Shown here piece by piece: positions 1 through 10,485 of a stretch of 64,000 nt of DNA (the first letter of the stretch is position 1; each line of letters begins with the position of its first letter). The notes below the pieces were generated by a model that was given only the letters and a program-made list of their open reading frames with translations, was not told where the DNA came from and searched no databases. This DNA comes from Filosporella fistucella (lineage: Eukaryota; Ascomycota; Leotiomycetes; Helotiales), in NCBI GenBank assembly GCA_030077755.1, contig JAQJZZ010000002.1, forward strand, positions 1,240,001-1,304,000, read 5' to 3'. A program made the translations under genes and the position numbers.

Positions 1-2556
1 TTACGACCTTGCAGGACTTGGTGCCCACGTTCTCGGAGTTTGAGGAATTCAGCACCGACTCTTTTCTTTCTCCATACTCGTTGGATTCGGGTTGCAGCTT
101 CGATTCTGATTCGCAAGAACGCTCTCCAGACTCGCTGAATACGAATAGCCATATTATGCCAATATCGATCACGCATATGCTCAAGAGCAAAGAGGGTTTC
201 CGGAGCCTTGATAAAAGCTTTTGTTACACCCATTTGGAACTCCTCCTGTGGTATACTGGTATCCTTCAAAATCTGCTTCGCTCCCGACTTTGAATCACCA
301 GTCCAAGTATAGTCACCGGCATATGATGTTTGAGGTGAGAGAAGGTAAAACCGCTCCACGAACTTGTCGAATGTTTGACGGTACGCAAAACCAGCACGAC
401 GGATCCGAACGTTTTCTTGCAAACCAAGGTATTTAATTTGGTGCAACACATTTGGAGAATTGTACTCTGATGGTGATTTATTCTCGTTGGGTTTGATCGT
501 GCGGATGTATGACGGCTGTGCCTTCATCAAAGTCGCAACAAGCTCATTCGCTGATTGCGTAATTTTCTCGCCAGCTGAAGGCGGCTGCTTTCTATCATCT
601 TGGTTGACTTCGTGTGGGAATAGCGTATGTACAAATTGGTTTTGGGAATTGCTGAAGAGATTCAATAGACCCTTCAGAAGCTGATCCTTGTTCTTGTCGG
701 TGATACCCTCGACAGTATAGCTTACATCACCAGCATAATGCTTAATGATGAAGTTACCTTGACGCTTTTCGAGATGCTTGTGATTCATCCCGTTGATAGC
801 TGTCATGAACGTTCGATCGCATGCTTCCGGATCTGCGTGTGCAGTTCTTGTTGCATCCTTCATGACTGAGAAAATACCAGCAGGTTTTCTCAGCTCAATC
901 AGGTCGCACACAATCTTGTTGTCGAAGTAGGTGATGGGTGTCCATTTAATCTGTTCGCGTGCGTATTCTTCCTGCTCCGTTTTCAGGGTAAGCTGAATGA
1001 AGATTTGCTGCAACTTCTCATTGACGTAGTTGATGCACAGCTGCTCAAAACTGTTGTTCTCAAAGATTTCAAATCCGTAAATATCTAAGATTCCGATCGA
1101 ATTAGCCGTTGTGCCTCGTGCCTTGAGCGAGACATTAACGCGCTCGACAATCCAATCGAAAAGGTTATTGTAAACGGCTTTTGCTAGGGCATCTCTGGTT
1201 GCCAAAGCTTGAGCTCTATTTGCTGGCGATTCGATAACTTCTCCATTGCGGGGAGTAAGAATGCGGATGGTAATGGCCTTGACTACATCGGCTGGCTCAA
1301 CTTCAAGAAGATAGGCTAGGAAGTCAACAACAGACTGATCCACAACTTCTGCGTATCCATCTTTATCTTCCCTGAAACCAATGTTACCAGTCCACAGGAT
1401 CGCAGCTAGCATTCTGAATATTTCATCTTGCTCATCTTGTGACAATCCAATGATCTTCATGGCATTGAGGGTATCGTTCCATTCGGCAAGATCGTCAATG
1501 CCATCTACATCCAAACATTTTGAATTGGCAGTATACGCATATGTACTTGGTTGCTGAATTCCAAAGGTTTGGCGGTAGTTGTTCGAAGCTCCCTTCGTGA
1601 ATTGATAGAAAATATGGAAATTTCGCTCGTTCTTGATCTGGCCAACCACTCTCGACTTTTCCAGCAAGTAATTTGTGATATCTGCTCCAACCGGCTCGCC
1701 CTGAGCATTAAATTGCAACTGCAAATACTTTCCGAATCTGGAGGAGTTGTTGTTACGCAGTGTTTTCGCATTACCAAAGGATTCCAGCAGAGGGTTCGTA
1801 GCCAGAACCATATCCTTGGTTTCTTGAATCTTAGAATTACCCCCACCTGATACATTGGCAATGTATTGCATTATGCGCTTCGCCGCCTCAGTCTTTCCCG
1901 CTCCAGACTCTCCTGAGATAATCACACACTGGTTCTCCTTGTATGCATTCATGTTATAATATGAGGCTTCGGCAACAGCGAAAACGTGTGGAGGCATCTA
2001 GCAGAGCCGTTAGAACTTATCGCATGGCCGAATCGGACCAACAAACCTCCAACCTATTTTTGCCCCTATAGCTGTCCAAAACTTGCTCCGTGTAAATGCC
2101 CACTACCCAAGTCAGCGAGTGGTTCACCACTTTCGCATGGCATACTTACAGTCCCGGAATGGATTGACAGATACCAACACATGTCCGATATATGTCTGCC
2201 TTCAAATCAGTATACAGCACTTCTCGACGAGGCGAAACACTTGTTGTTTCTGCCCATATTTAATTCCTTACGTAGATTTCCGCATTCTCGAATCGTTTCT
2301 TTAGATTGTCGTTGATGGCTTCATTCGAGACCTTACTAATTAAAGTGAGATCAGAAACACCGACTTCCTTCTTCTTTGTCGTATCGAATGTTGCTTTCTT
2401 GATATTGGGCTTGCCTCCGCCGGATGCTCCACCACGACCGCCATCCTGCCCTTTCGCGGCTTTATCGCCTTTGGGACGTCGACTTATGCCCTGAGACACC
2501 AGTTCATTAGCTACATATTATTTCTGATGCGAGAGCAGTATCTGCTGACTTACCAT
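1..2556 (-). CDS. myo1: class I myosin heavy chain, 5' part (motor domain and IQ motifs), runs off the left edge
   Basis: Actin-based motor of endocytic patches and hyphal tips; the tail (TH1, SH3, acidic end) lies outside the window. I read five exons: 2554-2556, 2272-2490, 2150-2195, 2047-2102 and 1997 down to 1, about 773 residues. The basic N-terminus starts [11 protein letters not shown], as in other fungal class I myosins. The P-loop GESGAGKT is near residues 137-144, followed by [20 protein letters not shown] (switch I region), [20 protein letters not shown] (switch II/relay), and two IQ-like helices ([23 protein letters not shown]) just before the edge. The first exon is only the ATG, joined to the next by a GTAAGT...CAG intron at 2491-2553. 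All joins keep frame. The family is certain; only the first-exon model is inferred. Confidence 0.96.
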
Positions 2557-3977
2557 CTTGAAGCCTTTCCCTAGTTTCTGTCCGCGTCTGCAGGATGCGC
2601 CCGGATGAAGATTGCCTGCTATCCGAGTTGCAGATTCTTAGAAATTATCTTTGATAATGGGCAGAAGTAAGACAATGTCAGAATCTATCTCATCAAGAAA
2701 TAGATGTGGTAGAATACAAGTGAACGTAAATTTGACGTCTGAGTTATGAATCGTCAGAGAGGTCTCTCGCTTCCGTGGGGTCGGTTTAATAAGGCGCCAA
2801 CATTTAAAGCTGACGCAAGTGGGTCGAAATAGAAAACTCAGCCTCGTCCACGCACGCAGTTGGCACTTGCCACAACAGGGTAAACTATCGTGGAAATCTC
2901 TCTGGATGCTGTTTCTTGATTGCGCAGCGAAGCGGCTTCAGAACTGGAAGCAGAACTTCAAATCTTGCCTTTGAGGTTCAGAATAGAGCCAATTCTTGTC
3001 CTTATCCTCGGAACATTCACGCCTTCGTCGCGTCAAAAGTTTGGCTGATTCACGACATTGCATTCGACGATGCTAGGGAGTCACGACTGACAATATGATG
3101 AATAGTGAAGGTGTGATATGGAGACTTTCACTCCACAGTGAGGATCAGACCCCTTTCTTCACTTTGAGAACATTCTTCCTGTCAGCAAGCCGTGGCACAG
3201 TTCAGGTAAGACTCAGTTCAACGCAAGACATCTGAGTCTGACACTGATTGGTGTACAGTGATGCAAACACGGCTTCATCAATCTCCCATAGATTGTGTCC
3301 TTTGTCCCGATTGTTCTCGTCATGGACGTTGTCCACTAGGCTCCTTCACAGCCTGCAAAAGTCATTGACTAGAGAGTAGCAACCTCAACCATTTCTTCAT
3401 GTTGAATGGAACATTCCAAGGACATTCGGAGAACCACTGGCTGCATCACACGCGCACGCTTTCTGACTTTTCAAACTAGCTGGAATGAGCAAACGCTCGA
3501 TCCAATGCAGGTGGGATATGCATTATACAATGGTCCCAAGGCACATCGGGTTTGCAGCTATATCAGTGTTTGTCGGTGCAGCTGAACTTTCTACGTACCT
3601 TACGGTAGTGGTGTTCCATCAGACAAAGGCAGCACCAGTGCAAAGAAGAACAACGTGCCGAGTGGTAACATATTGCAACTGAGATAACGAGTATGTTGTT
3701 GCGTTGTATCTTGGAGGAGTCTATACATTGCCAACAGTACATTCATTGCAGGCAGTCTATTCATTTTTTGAAGTCCGCCATTGCTACCTCCTAATATGCT
3801 TGACTTCTGTCTCCGCTAGCTCTTCTTTTGTCAATCCGTGTCATCCTATCCAACCTCTCTCTCCTTTCCTACACATCCCGTTCTTTGCGCTTTCTTCCAA
3901 AGAGACCTTCACAAAGTATCCCTACTCAATATCTTCCTCCTCAACAGGGCCTTGGGACTGATTAACTTTAGCCACAC

Positions 3978-4017
3978 AACCATTATCCCCATCACAACCA
4001 TTATCCCTATCACAACC
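3978..4017. repeat. short tandem repeat, 18-bp unit, just over two copies
   Basis: The unit reads roughly cacaaccattatccccat and recurs with a single C/T change. It lies in the intergenic region and in no supported gene. Confidence 0.8.
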
Positions 4018-6530
4018 CTACTATACTATCTATGTTTTGGGGCTATGTGGGTACAAGATTTTCCGAACCGAGAGGAATATATTAAGTTGTCATTCATGTT
4101 GCAGGGGGAAAAGAGAAGTGAGAACATCTGAATCTCAAAAGTGAATTCTCCACTTGGCTAAAATTCTTTGAAAAGTACATTATTTCTCATTGTCCGTTTT
4201 TTCCAAGAAGTCAATTATTTGCACCAATTCTACTATATCTGCAAAGAAGACTCGGGTAGCATACACTCTCTCGACGAGGGTGTAGCATCAGATTCAATCC
4301 CTCGAGCTTTTGAGAGATGATTAACCGTAGAACCCTGATTCTACACCGACTATCACCGCACTTACACTGAAATAGCTGAATTTTCCGAATTTCATGCTGG
4401 TAAATTAATATCATTTCAGAAAACTATGTTTGAGAAAGAATGCTGCCATTGTCATATTTGGCTCTTTCATGCCTGATGTTGAGTCATACATTGTCCTCTA
4501 CGTCATTGTGTGAGGAGGTGATGACTACGACTACGGGCTCAATTCTCACGAGTCATGTATATAGAGTGGGCTTCATCAGTGGGTATTTGTTATCGTGTGT
4601 TCTACAATATGTACTATTTACAGGTATTGGAGACTATCTGTGCTATTGATATTTCTGCATCAAAGAACTCTTGCTCCGGTCACAATTTTTTTGACGCCCA
4701 GGCTCTGACTAACATTTCGATCAATAATTACACAATCGACTGTATCTTGATGTGGACTATTCATTTGAGCTGTCCCGATACTGACCTCCCGGATACATCC
4801 CAGCCGGGTCGCAGAATCTTTACTTAATTCTCCACGCGGGAGCAATGATGTCGCCTTCAGAAGGGAATCATACATTTTTGAAAAGCTTCTTTCAACAGTC
4901 AAACTCACCTTCAACATCCGAACACTCCTTTCGGTCGATCTGCCTTGGAATTTTGGTTTCATGCCCAGGTTTGGCTCTTTCGGCGACTTGGGAGCATGTC
5001 TGGAGAAACTTCCTGCCGATCCTTAACGGAGACTAAGACGAGGGGCGAGATATGGTTGGCGGGATTCGAAACTTAAATGTTACAAGATTATAAGGATTCG
5101 ACGAACTGTGGTACCGAGCATTGAAAGCATTGCTCGGTGCTCAAGGACCATGACAAGCAGAAGGCGGCCGGTGGGAATATTTGGCGAGTACGGAGAAGAT
5201 GCGAGACAGTCCCATGGGTAGGGACACTGGCGGGTGAGATAATTTGAGGGGCTCAATAATGGCAGTTCATTAAGAGCCTAAGAGGCGAAGGCGGATGTCA
5301 CACATCCGGTCAGGAACCAGACAATTCGATATCACGTGGAGGTCTCTTTCCCAGATTGCTGGAACTTTAAGCTTCTTTAAGGCTGAGATTGATCTACGAT
5401 CCTGCTGACAGTCAGACCTACAGTAGCGGGCCACTCCGACGCGGACTCGCAATAGCCAATTTTGTTCAGCAGGAATTGAAAAATGAAAGTATTGGCAAAT
5501 CGAAGAATATCATTTCACTCGATTCAAAAAGCACCGCATGCCAATAATGAGGCGTTCGTCGAATGCATGTGCAGAGAAGGGTCAAGGCGGTCAGCGTCAC
5601 TGTGACCAGCCTAGCAGTACAGCATCCCTGCCCGTATTCAGTGATCGTCAATGGGTGGAACAGCCATGAGGTTGGGGACTGCATAGCGCCGAAGCATTGG
5701 CCAATAGTGCTTCAGTTGGACTGTTAAGCGCCCGTTCCCAAAGTTTCACATGCCGCTCGCGTGGCTCTAAGAATAAAGAAAAGTCGATTGGATGCAGAAA
5801 ATACTTTCCTATCACGCTTTGCTGGGTCTGGTCCGCAAATGTGATCTCCAATGTAGAGTTGCTGGAGCTGGCAGAGAAGCCGACAGGTCCATAGAGAGGC
5901 AAAGCAATTATTGATGAGGTTTTTTGACCTACCTAGAGAATACGGGTATTGAGATCCATTCAATCTCAGTTGTCAGCGCATCACGGCTCATGCGACTCAT
6001 GCATCTTTTCTTGTCTGGCTCGCTTCGGTGATCAATCTCGAACGAACATTTCGAGACAGAATGTCTCAGTATGAGTGGCAGATTGAGGTGCAGCGTAAGT
6101 GGCAGGCAGCAATTCCACGATCTGGGAGCAGAGACACTGGCGGAGTACGGTAACGGTTTGGCGCAATGTCAAACGGCGGTGATGGAAGGACAGAATCATC
6201 ATGTATGAGTATCCTGTATGATCGTTGTCGGATAACCTGGTGAAGATGATTCGAAGGAGAGTGTCAATTCCAACCTTCCAAGTCCAAGTGTGATGTGATA
6301 CCGTCTGGAGCAACTGCAGCCACTTCACAATTTCACCTCCACGCCGTTATCCGTCCAAATCCGTCCCCATCGTGATCAATTCCGACCCATCTCATCCCAT
6401 CACAGCCATCCCATGCATGAAGCCTAACCAGACTACTGTCAGAAAGGAGTCGAAGCGACTGGGCCGAGTCGAGAATCCTTTCTCCTCCTTGGGTCGATAC
6501 TTCAAAGGAGGTTTGGAGGGACAGTAGTCG

Positions 6531-6567
6531 GTAGCAAGAGGGTAATAGCCCGTAGCAAGAGGTAATA
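6531..6567. repeat. 21-bp direct duplication
   Basis: The word gtagcaagaggtaata (with one extra g in the first copy) occurs at 6531 and again at 6552, bounded on both sides by gtagtc. It lies about 1.35 kb upstream of the noxA start codon. Confidence 0.75.
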
Positions 6568-6801
6568 TCCTCCGTAGTCCTGACCATTGAGACGAGACTC
6601 AAGTCTGGGTGTCCAGTACGAGTCGAGTCAAGTCGAGTGACAGAGGTGGTATCCGTATTCCGCAGCCCAGAAGGAGGCGTTGTCATGTTGTGTGGGAATA
6701 GCTCGATGTGGGAAGGGAAGGCGAGGCAAGGCAAGCAGAAAGCCAATGCTCCCTCCATGTTCATGTGTTGCTGCTTTGGTTCCTCCGTCAAGTTCTGTCG
6801 A

Positions 6802-6820
6802 GTCTGTCTGTCTGTCTGTC
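6802..6820. repeat. GTCT microsatellite (about 4.75 units)
   Basis: A run of gtct units upstream of noxA. Read on the minus strand it yields the QTDRQT start of a spurious 165-codon frame. Confidence 0.9.
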
Positions 6821-7905
6821 GGTCGTCCAATCCCTGGTCACTCTCAAGCGCCCAGGGTGTTGCTCCAGCTGCGAGGCGTCCACGGCCGCCAAAATGTCCG
6901 TCCCTTCTTTTACCCCATGTTCCCCCAACTCAATATCATTCAAAAAAAAGTCGTATTATTGCTGCTCCTCCTCTCTCAAAATCTCTCCCTCAACAACTGA
7001 AGGAATCTGACCACTTTATAACTTCTTCCAACATACGTCTGCAAGTATCGTACGATTTTTTGAAGTCTACGCGCCCAGCCCATCTGTTCGGTCCCCCCCA
7101 AAACTTCAGATAAGATTCTCTCGCAGGCCTGTCGACGTCGGTTGTCAATGCGTCCGAGTTTCTTGCTACATTTCACGTCTCATATCTTTTATCCACCCAC
7201 AGCCAAGCTTTTTTGACACTGCTGAACTCCCTGGCGAAACTCTCACCTGCGTCCGAATCTCTCTGATCGGATTGAATCTGACACTGCGCTGCTAGCTCCC
7301 GAAACCGCCTGCTACGTCTGATCTTCGACACAAAGCTGCCATCCCACCTCACTCATCCCATTCTGGCTCAGATGGAATGTCACAAGGGCCCGTGACAGCC
7401 ACGTCTTGAAGGAAATATCACCTCTGCCCCGTCATTCAGGAAAGGCAATCATTAGGTTTCAAGGGAACAGTCCTATCCGATATCTTTCTTGCCCCCCGCA
7501 TAGAACACCGCTCGAGCTCCAAACCAGCACGGCAGTGGAACCAGGAACGAACGGCACCATTTCTGGTACGAACCTTTTATCAAGCCGCCAACGCCCAAAA
7601 CCCCTGGATCCCCTTCTTTACTCTCCTCTTACAGAGTGCGGCCAGGTAGAAAACAAGCTTTTCACCTTCAACAACTTAACTACCGCTCCTGCTGGTTCAG
7701 ATCATTCATTTCTTGGTGGCCGTCGTCATTCTTTCCGTCAATCGGTGTTGGTGCGATCAAGAACACAAGTACATACTTTAATACCACGGACACGATCTCT
7801 AAAGGCGCCGTCTTTCGTTCTCCGGCACCGATATATCGACGATTGCTTCGTCGCTGGTCGACTATTTAATATTTTCTTTCGGGGACTCGAGGAGGAGTTA
7901 TCATT

Positions 7906-9766
7906 ATGGGGTTCATGCAAGAGCTGAAGACGCAGACGAGGGGGTCGAAATTATTATTCAACATTCTATTCCATGGCTTTCACATTGGGCTGTTCATCTT
8001 GGGATGGTAAGCTGAATTCGAGGGGTGAGAGGATAGGACAGGAGCTGATGAAAAATAGGGTCAAGCAAGCGACGGATCCAAGACTGGCAGGTCTTAATAC
8101 TCTCACATTCTCAGTCTGGATATCACGAGGAGCAGGACTCGTTCTTTCCGTGGATACGGCTATGATCTTGTTGCCTATGTGCAGAAATGTCCTGAGATAT
8201 GTCAGGCCAAAGGTCAGGTTCTTACCGCTGGACGAGTCTCAATGGTTTCATCGACAAGTCGCATACTCCATGCTCTTTTACACATGTCTTCACACCTTGG
8301 GTCATTATGTCAAGTAAGTTTCTGAGAGATCTGTTACAAAAATTCACTAACACCCATAGCTTCTTCAACGTTGAGAAGACACAAATTCGAAAAGTCACTG
8401 CTCTCCAGATCCATTATACTCAACCTGGAGGAATCACTGGCCACGTTATGTTGCTTTGTATGCTTCTGATGTATACCACTGCTCACGCCAAAATCCGCCA
8501 GCAATCGTTCGAGACATTCTGGTATACTCATCATTTGTTCATCCCATTTCTCTTGGGTATGTATACTCATGCCACTGGATGCTTCGTGCGAGACACTGTA
8601 CAACCTTTCTCGCCATTTGCTGGTGATATCTTCTGGAAGCATTGCATCGGATACATGGGCTGGAGATGGGAGCTTTGGGGAGGTGGAATTTATTTGATTG
8701 AAAGACTCTATCGTGAGATTCGCTCGAGAAGAGATACCACGATTGTTCGTGTCGTAAGACATCCATATGGTAAGTTCTGCTGCTATGATTATGTGAATTC
8801 AGCTGACTTTAATAGATGCTATGGAGATCCAGTTTAACAAGCCATCGATGAAGTATAAGGCAGGACAATGGTTGTTCCTAAACGTCCCTTCTGTCTCTCA
8901 ACACCAGTGGCATCCATTTACCATCACTTCCTGCCCATTCGACCCTTATATCTCTGTTCACATCCGTCAAGTTGGTGACTTCACCCGCGCTCTCGGAGAT
9001 GCTCTTGGAGCTGGTGGAGCTCAATCTAAATTATATGATAATGTCGACCCAATGGGCATGTACGAGGTCGCTCTCCAAAATGGTCAACAAATGCCTGCTC
9101 TCCGCATTGATGGTCCTTACGGAGCACCAGCTGAAGATGTCTTTGACAATGAAATCGCCGTCCTCATCGGAACTGGTATCGGTGTTACTCCATGGGCCGC
9201 CATTCTCAAGAACATCTGGCACATGCGCAACGGACCAAATCCCCCAACTCGTCTCCGTCGTGTCGAATTCATCTGGGTCTGCAAAGACACCACTTCCTTC
9301 GAATGGTTTCAAGTTCTTCTTTCATCCCTCGAAGCCCAAAGCCAAGAAGCAGCCAACATGCCAGGCAACAGCGGCAATGAGTTCTTGCGCATTCACACCT
9401 ACCTCACTCAGAAACTTGATATCGATACTGCTCAAAACATCGTCTTAAACAGTGTTGGTGCTGCAGTGGATCCTCTGACAGAGCTGAAATCACGAACGAA
9501 CTTCGGTCGTCCAGATTTCGGTCGCTTGTTTGAGGGTATGAGAGAGGGTATTTTAGACAGAACATATTTGAGTGGATTAGAAGGTGACATGAGGACAAAC
9601 GTTGGAGTTTACTTCTGTGGTATGTCTATCTCTCCACCTTTACAACTGGGAACTTCTTACTAACACATTCCCAGGTCCCAACGTAGCAGCGCGCGAGATC
9701 AAGAAAGCATGTAAGAAGGCCACTGTGCGCGAAGTAAATTTCTCGTTCTGGAAGGAGCATTTCTAG
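7906..9766 (+). CDS. noxA: NADPH oxidase catalytic subunit A (NoxA/Nox1), gp91phox family
   Basis: Transfers electrons from NADPH across the membrane to oxygen, making superoxide; in ascomycetes NoxA acts with NoxR/Rac in hyphal fusion, sclerotia or fruiting bodies and infection structures. Five exons join in frame: 7906-8006, 8059-8313, 8360-8769, 8816-9619, 9675-9766, giving 553 aa. The N-terminal half is a ferric-reductase-type membrane domain with paired haem-ligand histidines (FHRQVAYS...HTLGHYVN, FWYTHHLFIPF). Then come the FAD-binding HPFTITS, the NADPH-binding GTGIGVTPWAAIL, CGPNVAA near the C-terminus, and the canonical SFWKEHF end. There are no EF-hands, so it is not NoxC. The start gives the usual short MGFMQELK N-terminus. 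Its leader may contain tiny upstream ORFs. Confidence 0.97.
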
Positions 9767-10485
9767 ATTATACCAGCAGCACGTAAAGATACCGTTTATC
9801 AGGGCATCTATATGTTAGCACGATGAAATTTATACCGATGAACTCCCCAAAAACTATCTATCTATTTTTTCTTCTCTCTCCTGCTGGTTCTATGGGGGTT
9901 TCAAGGGAAAGTGATGAGATGATGATCTCGGACGTTGATATTGAGGCATTTTGGCGAGCGGGATGATATTTTTTTGTATATTTGGGTATACTCATATATT
10001 AGTGCGTTGGGCATGAACATTACCTTGTTCCTCTCGAATTTTGCGTTGTGTATGTGTGTTGTGTTTGTGAGCACTAATGGTATCCAATGTGAGATTTTAC
10101 GTTTAGAATGCGTTTGTCTCGTAGGTGTCACTCTGATTTATCTTCAGATATACCGTTTTGTCGACCCCACAGCCTTTCGTTGTCTCCTTCATGGCAGATT
10201 TCATGGAAGTCTCAACCGATGATAGCATGCCAGCTGACGAATCACAGCGAGGAAAGCGCCACAGACTGCCGCGAAGGCTGCCATAGAGCTCGAGATGCCG
10301 TCGCCCGGTTTGTATGATTCCTTAAGCTGGATGGCGCAGCCCGCCTCAACACCATCACAGCCTCATGTGTTTGAGGCTGTGTATTCTGTATGGTCATCCT
10401 GTTCTTTGATATCAAATTTCGACATCAGCTCCGACTACACAGTTCATCAAACTGACCTTTGATATATGTGATCTTCCTGGGGATA
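9767..10485. other. intergenic, noxA 3' end to the NACHT_N gene
   Basis: Holds the noxA 3' UTR (T-rich after 9860) and the promoter of the next gene. The only distinct structure is a perfect 10-bp inverted repeat at 10356-10381. No gene seen. Confidence 0.6.
10356..10381. repeat. perfect 10-bp inverted repeat with 6-nt loop
   Basis: Arms cacagcctca (10356-10365) and tgaggctgtg (10372-10381) are exact reverse complements, centred about 115 bp upstream of the next start codon. It could be an operator-like palindrome, a terminator-like hairpin after noxA, or chance. Confidence 0.7.

Larger units (their letters stand above)
2557..7905. other. 5.3 kb divergent intergenic region between myosin I and noxA
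   Basis: No convincing gene on either strand: open frames are short, mostly lack ATG, and show no splice-linked continuation. It holds the promoters and 5' leaders of two polarity-related genes. Visible structure includes an 18-bp tandem repeat (3978-4017), an 8-bp hairpin (5113-5120/5131-5138), a 21-bp duplication (6531-6567), a CGAGT-rich patch (6618-6640) and a GTCT microsatellite (6802-6820). From about 6850 to 7900 the plus strand is pyrimidine-rich, as expected for a core promoter and long leader of noxA. Very short upstream reading frames start at 7372 and 7378. Confidence 0.6.

Noticed and set aside
5040..5110. ggattcgaaac near 5056 resembling a reversed tRNA B box
   Set aside because: No A box at the right distance and no pairable acceptor or anticodon stems.
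6333..6830. 165-codon minus frame upstream of noxA
   Set aside because: Its start comes from the GTCT microsatellite (QTDRQT), it lacks any domain, and it overlaps other open frames in the same repeat-rich DNA.
7406..7927. 173-codon plus frame running into noxA
   Set aside because: Begins with TTG, has no ATG support, and overlaps the noxA start in another frame; more likely leader sequence.
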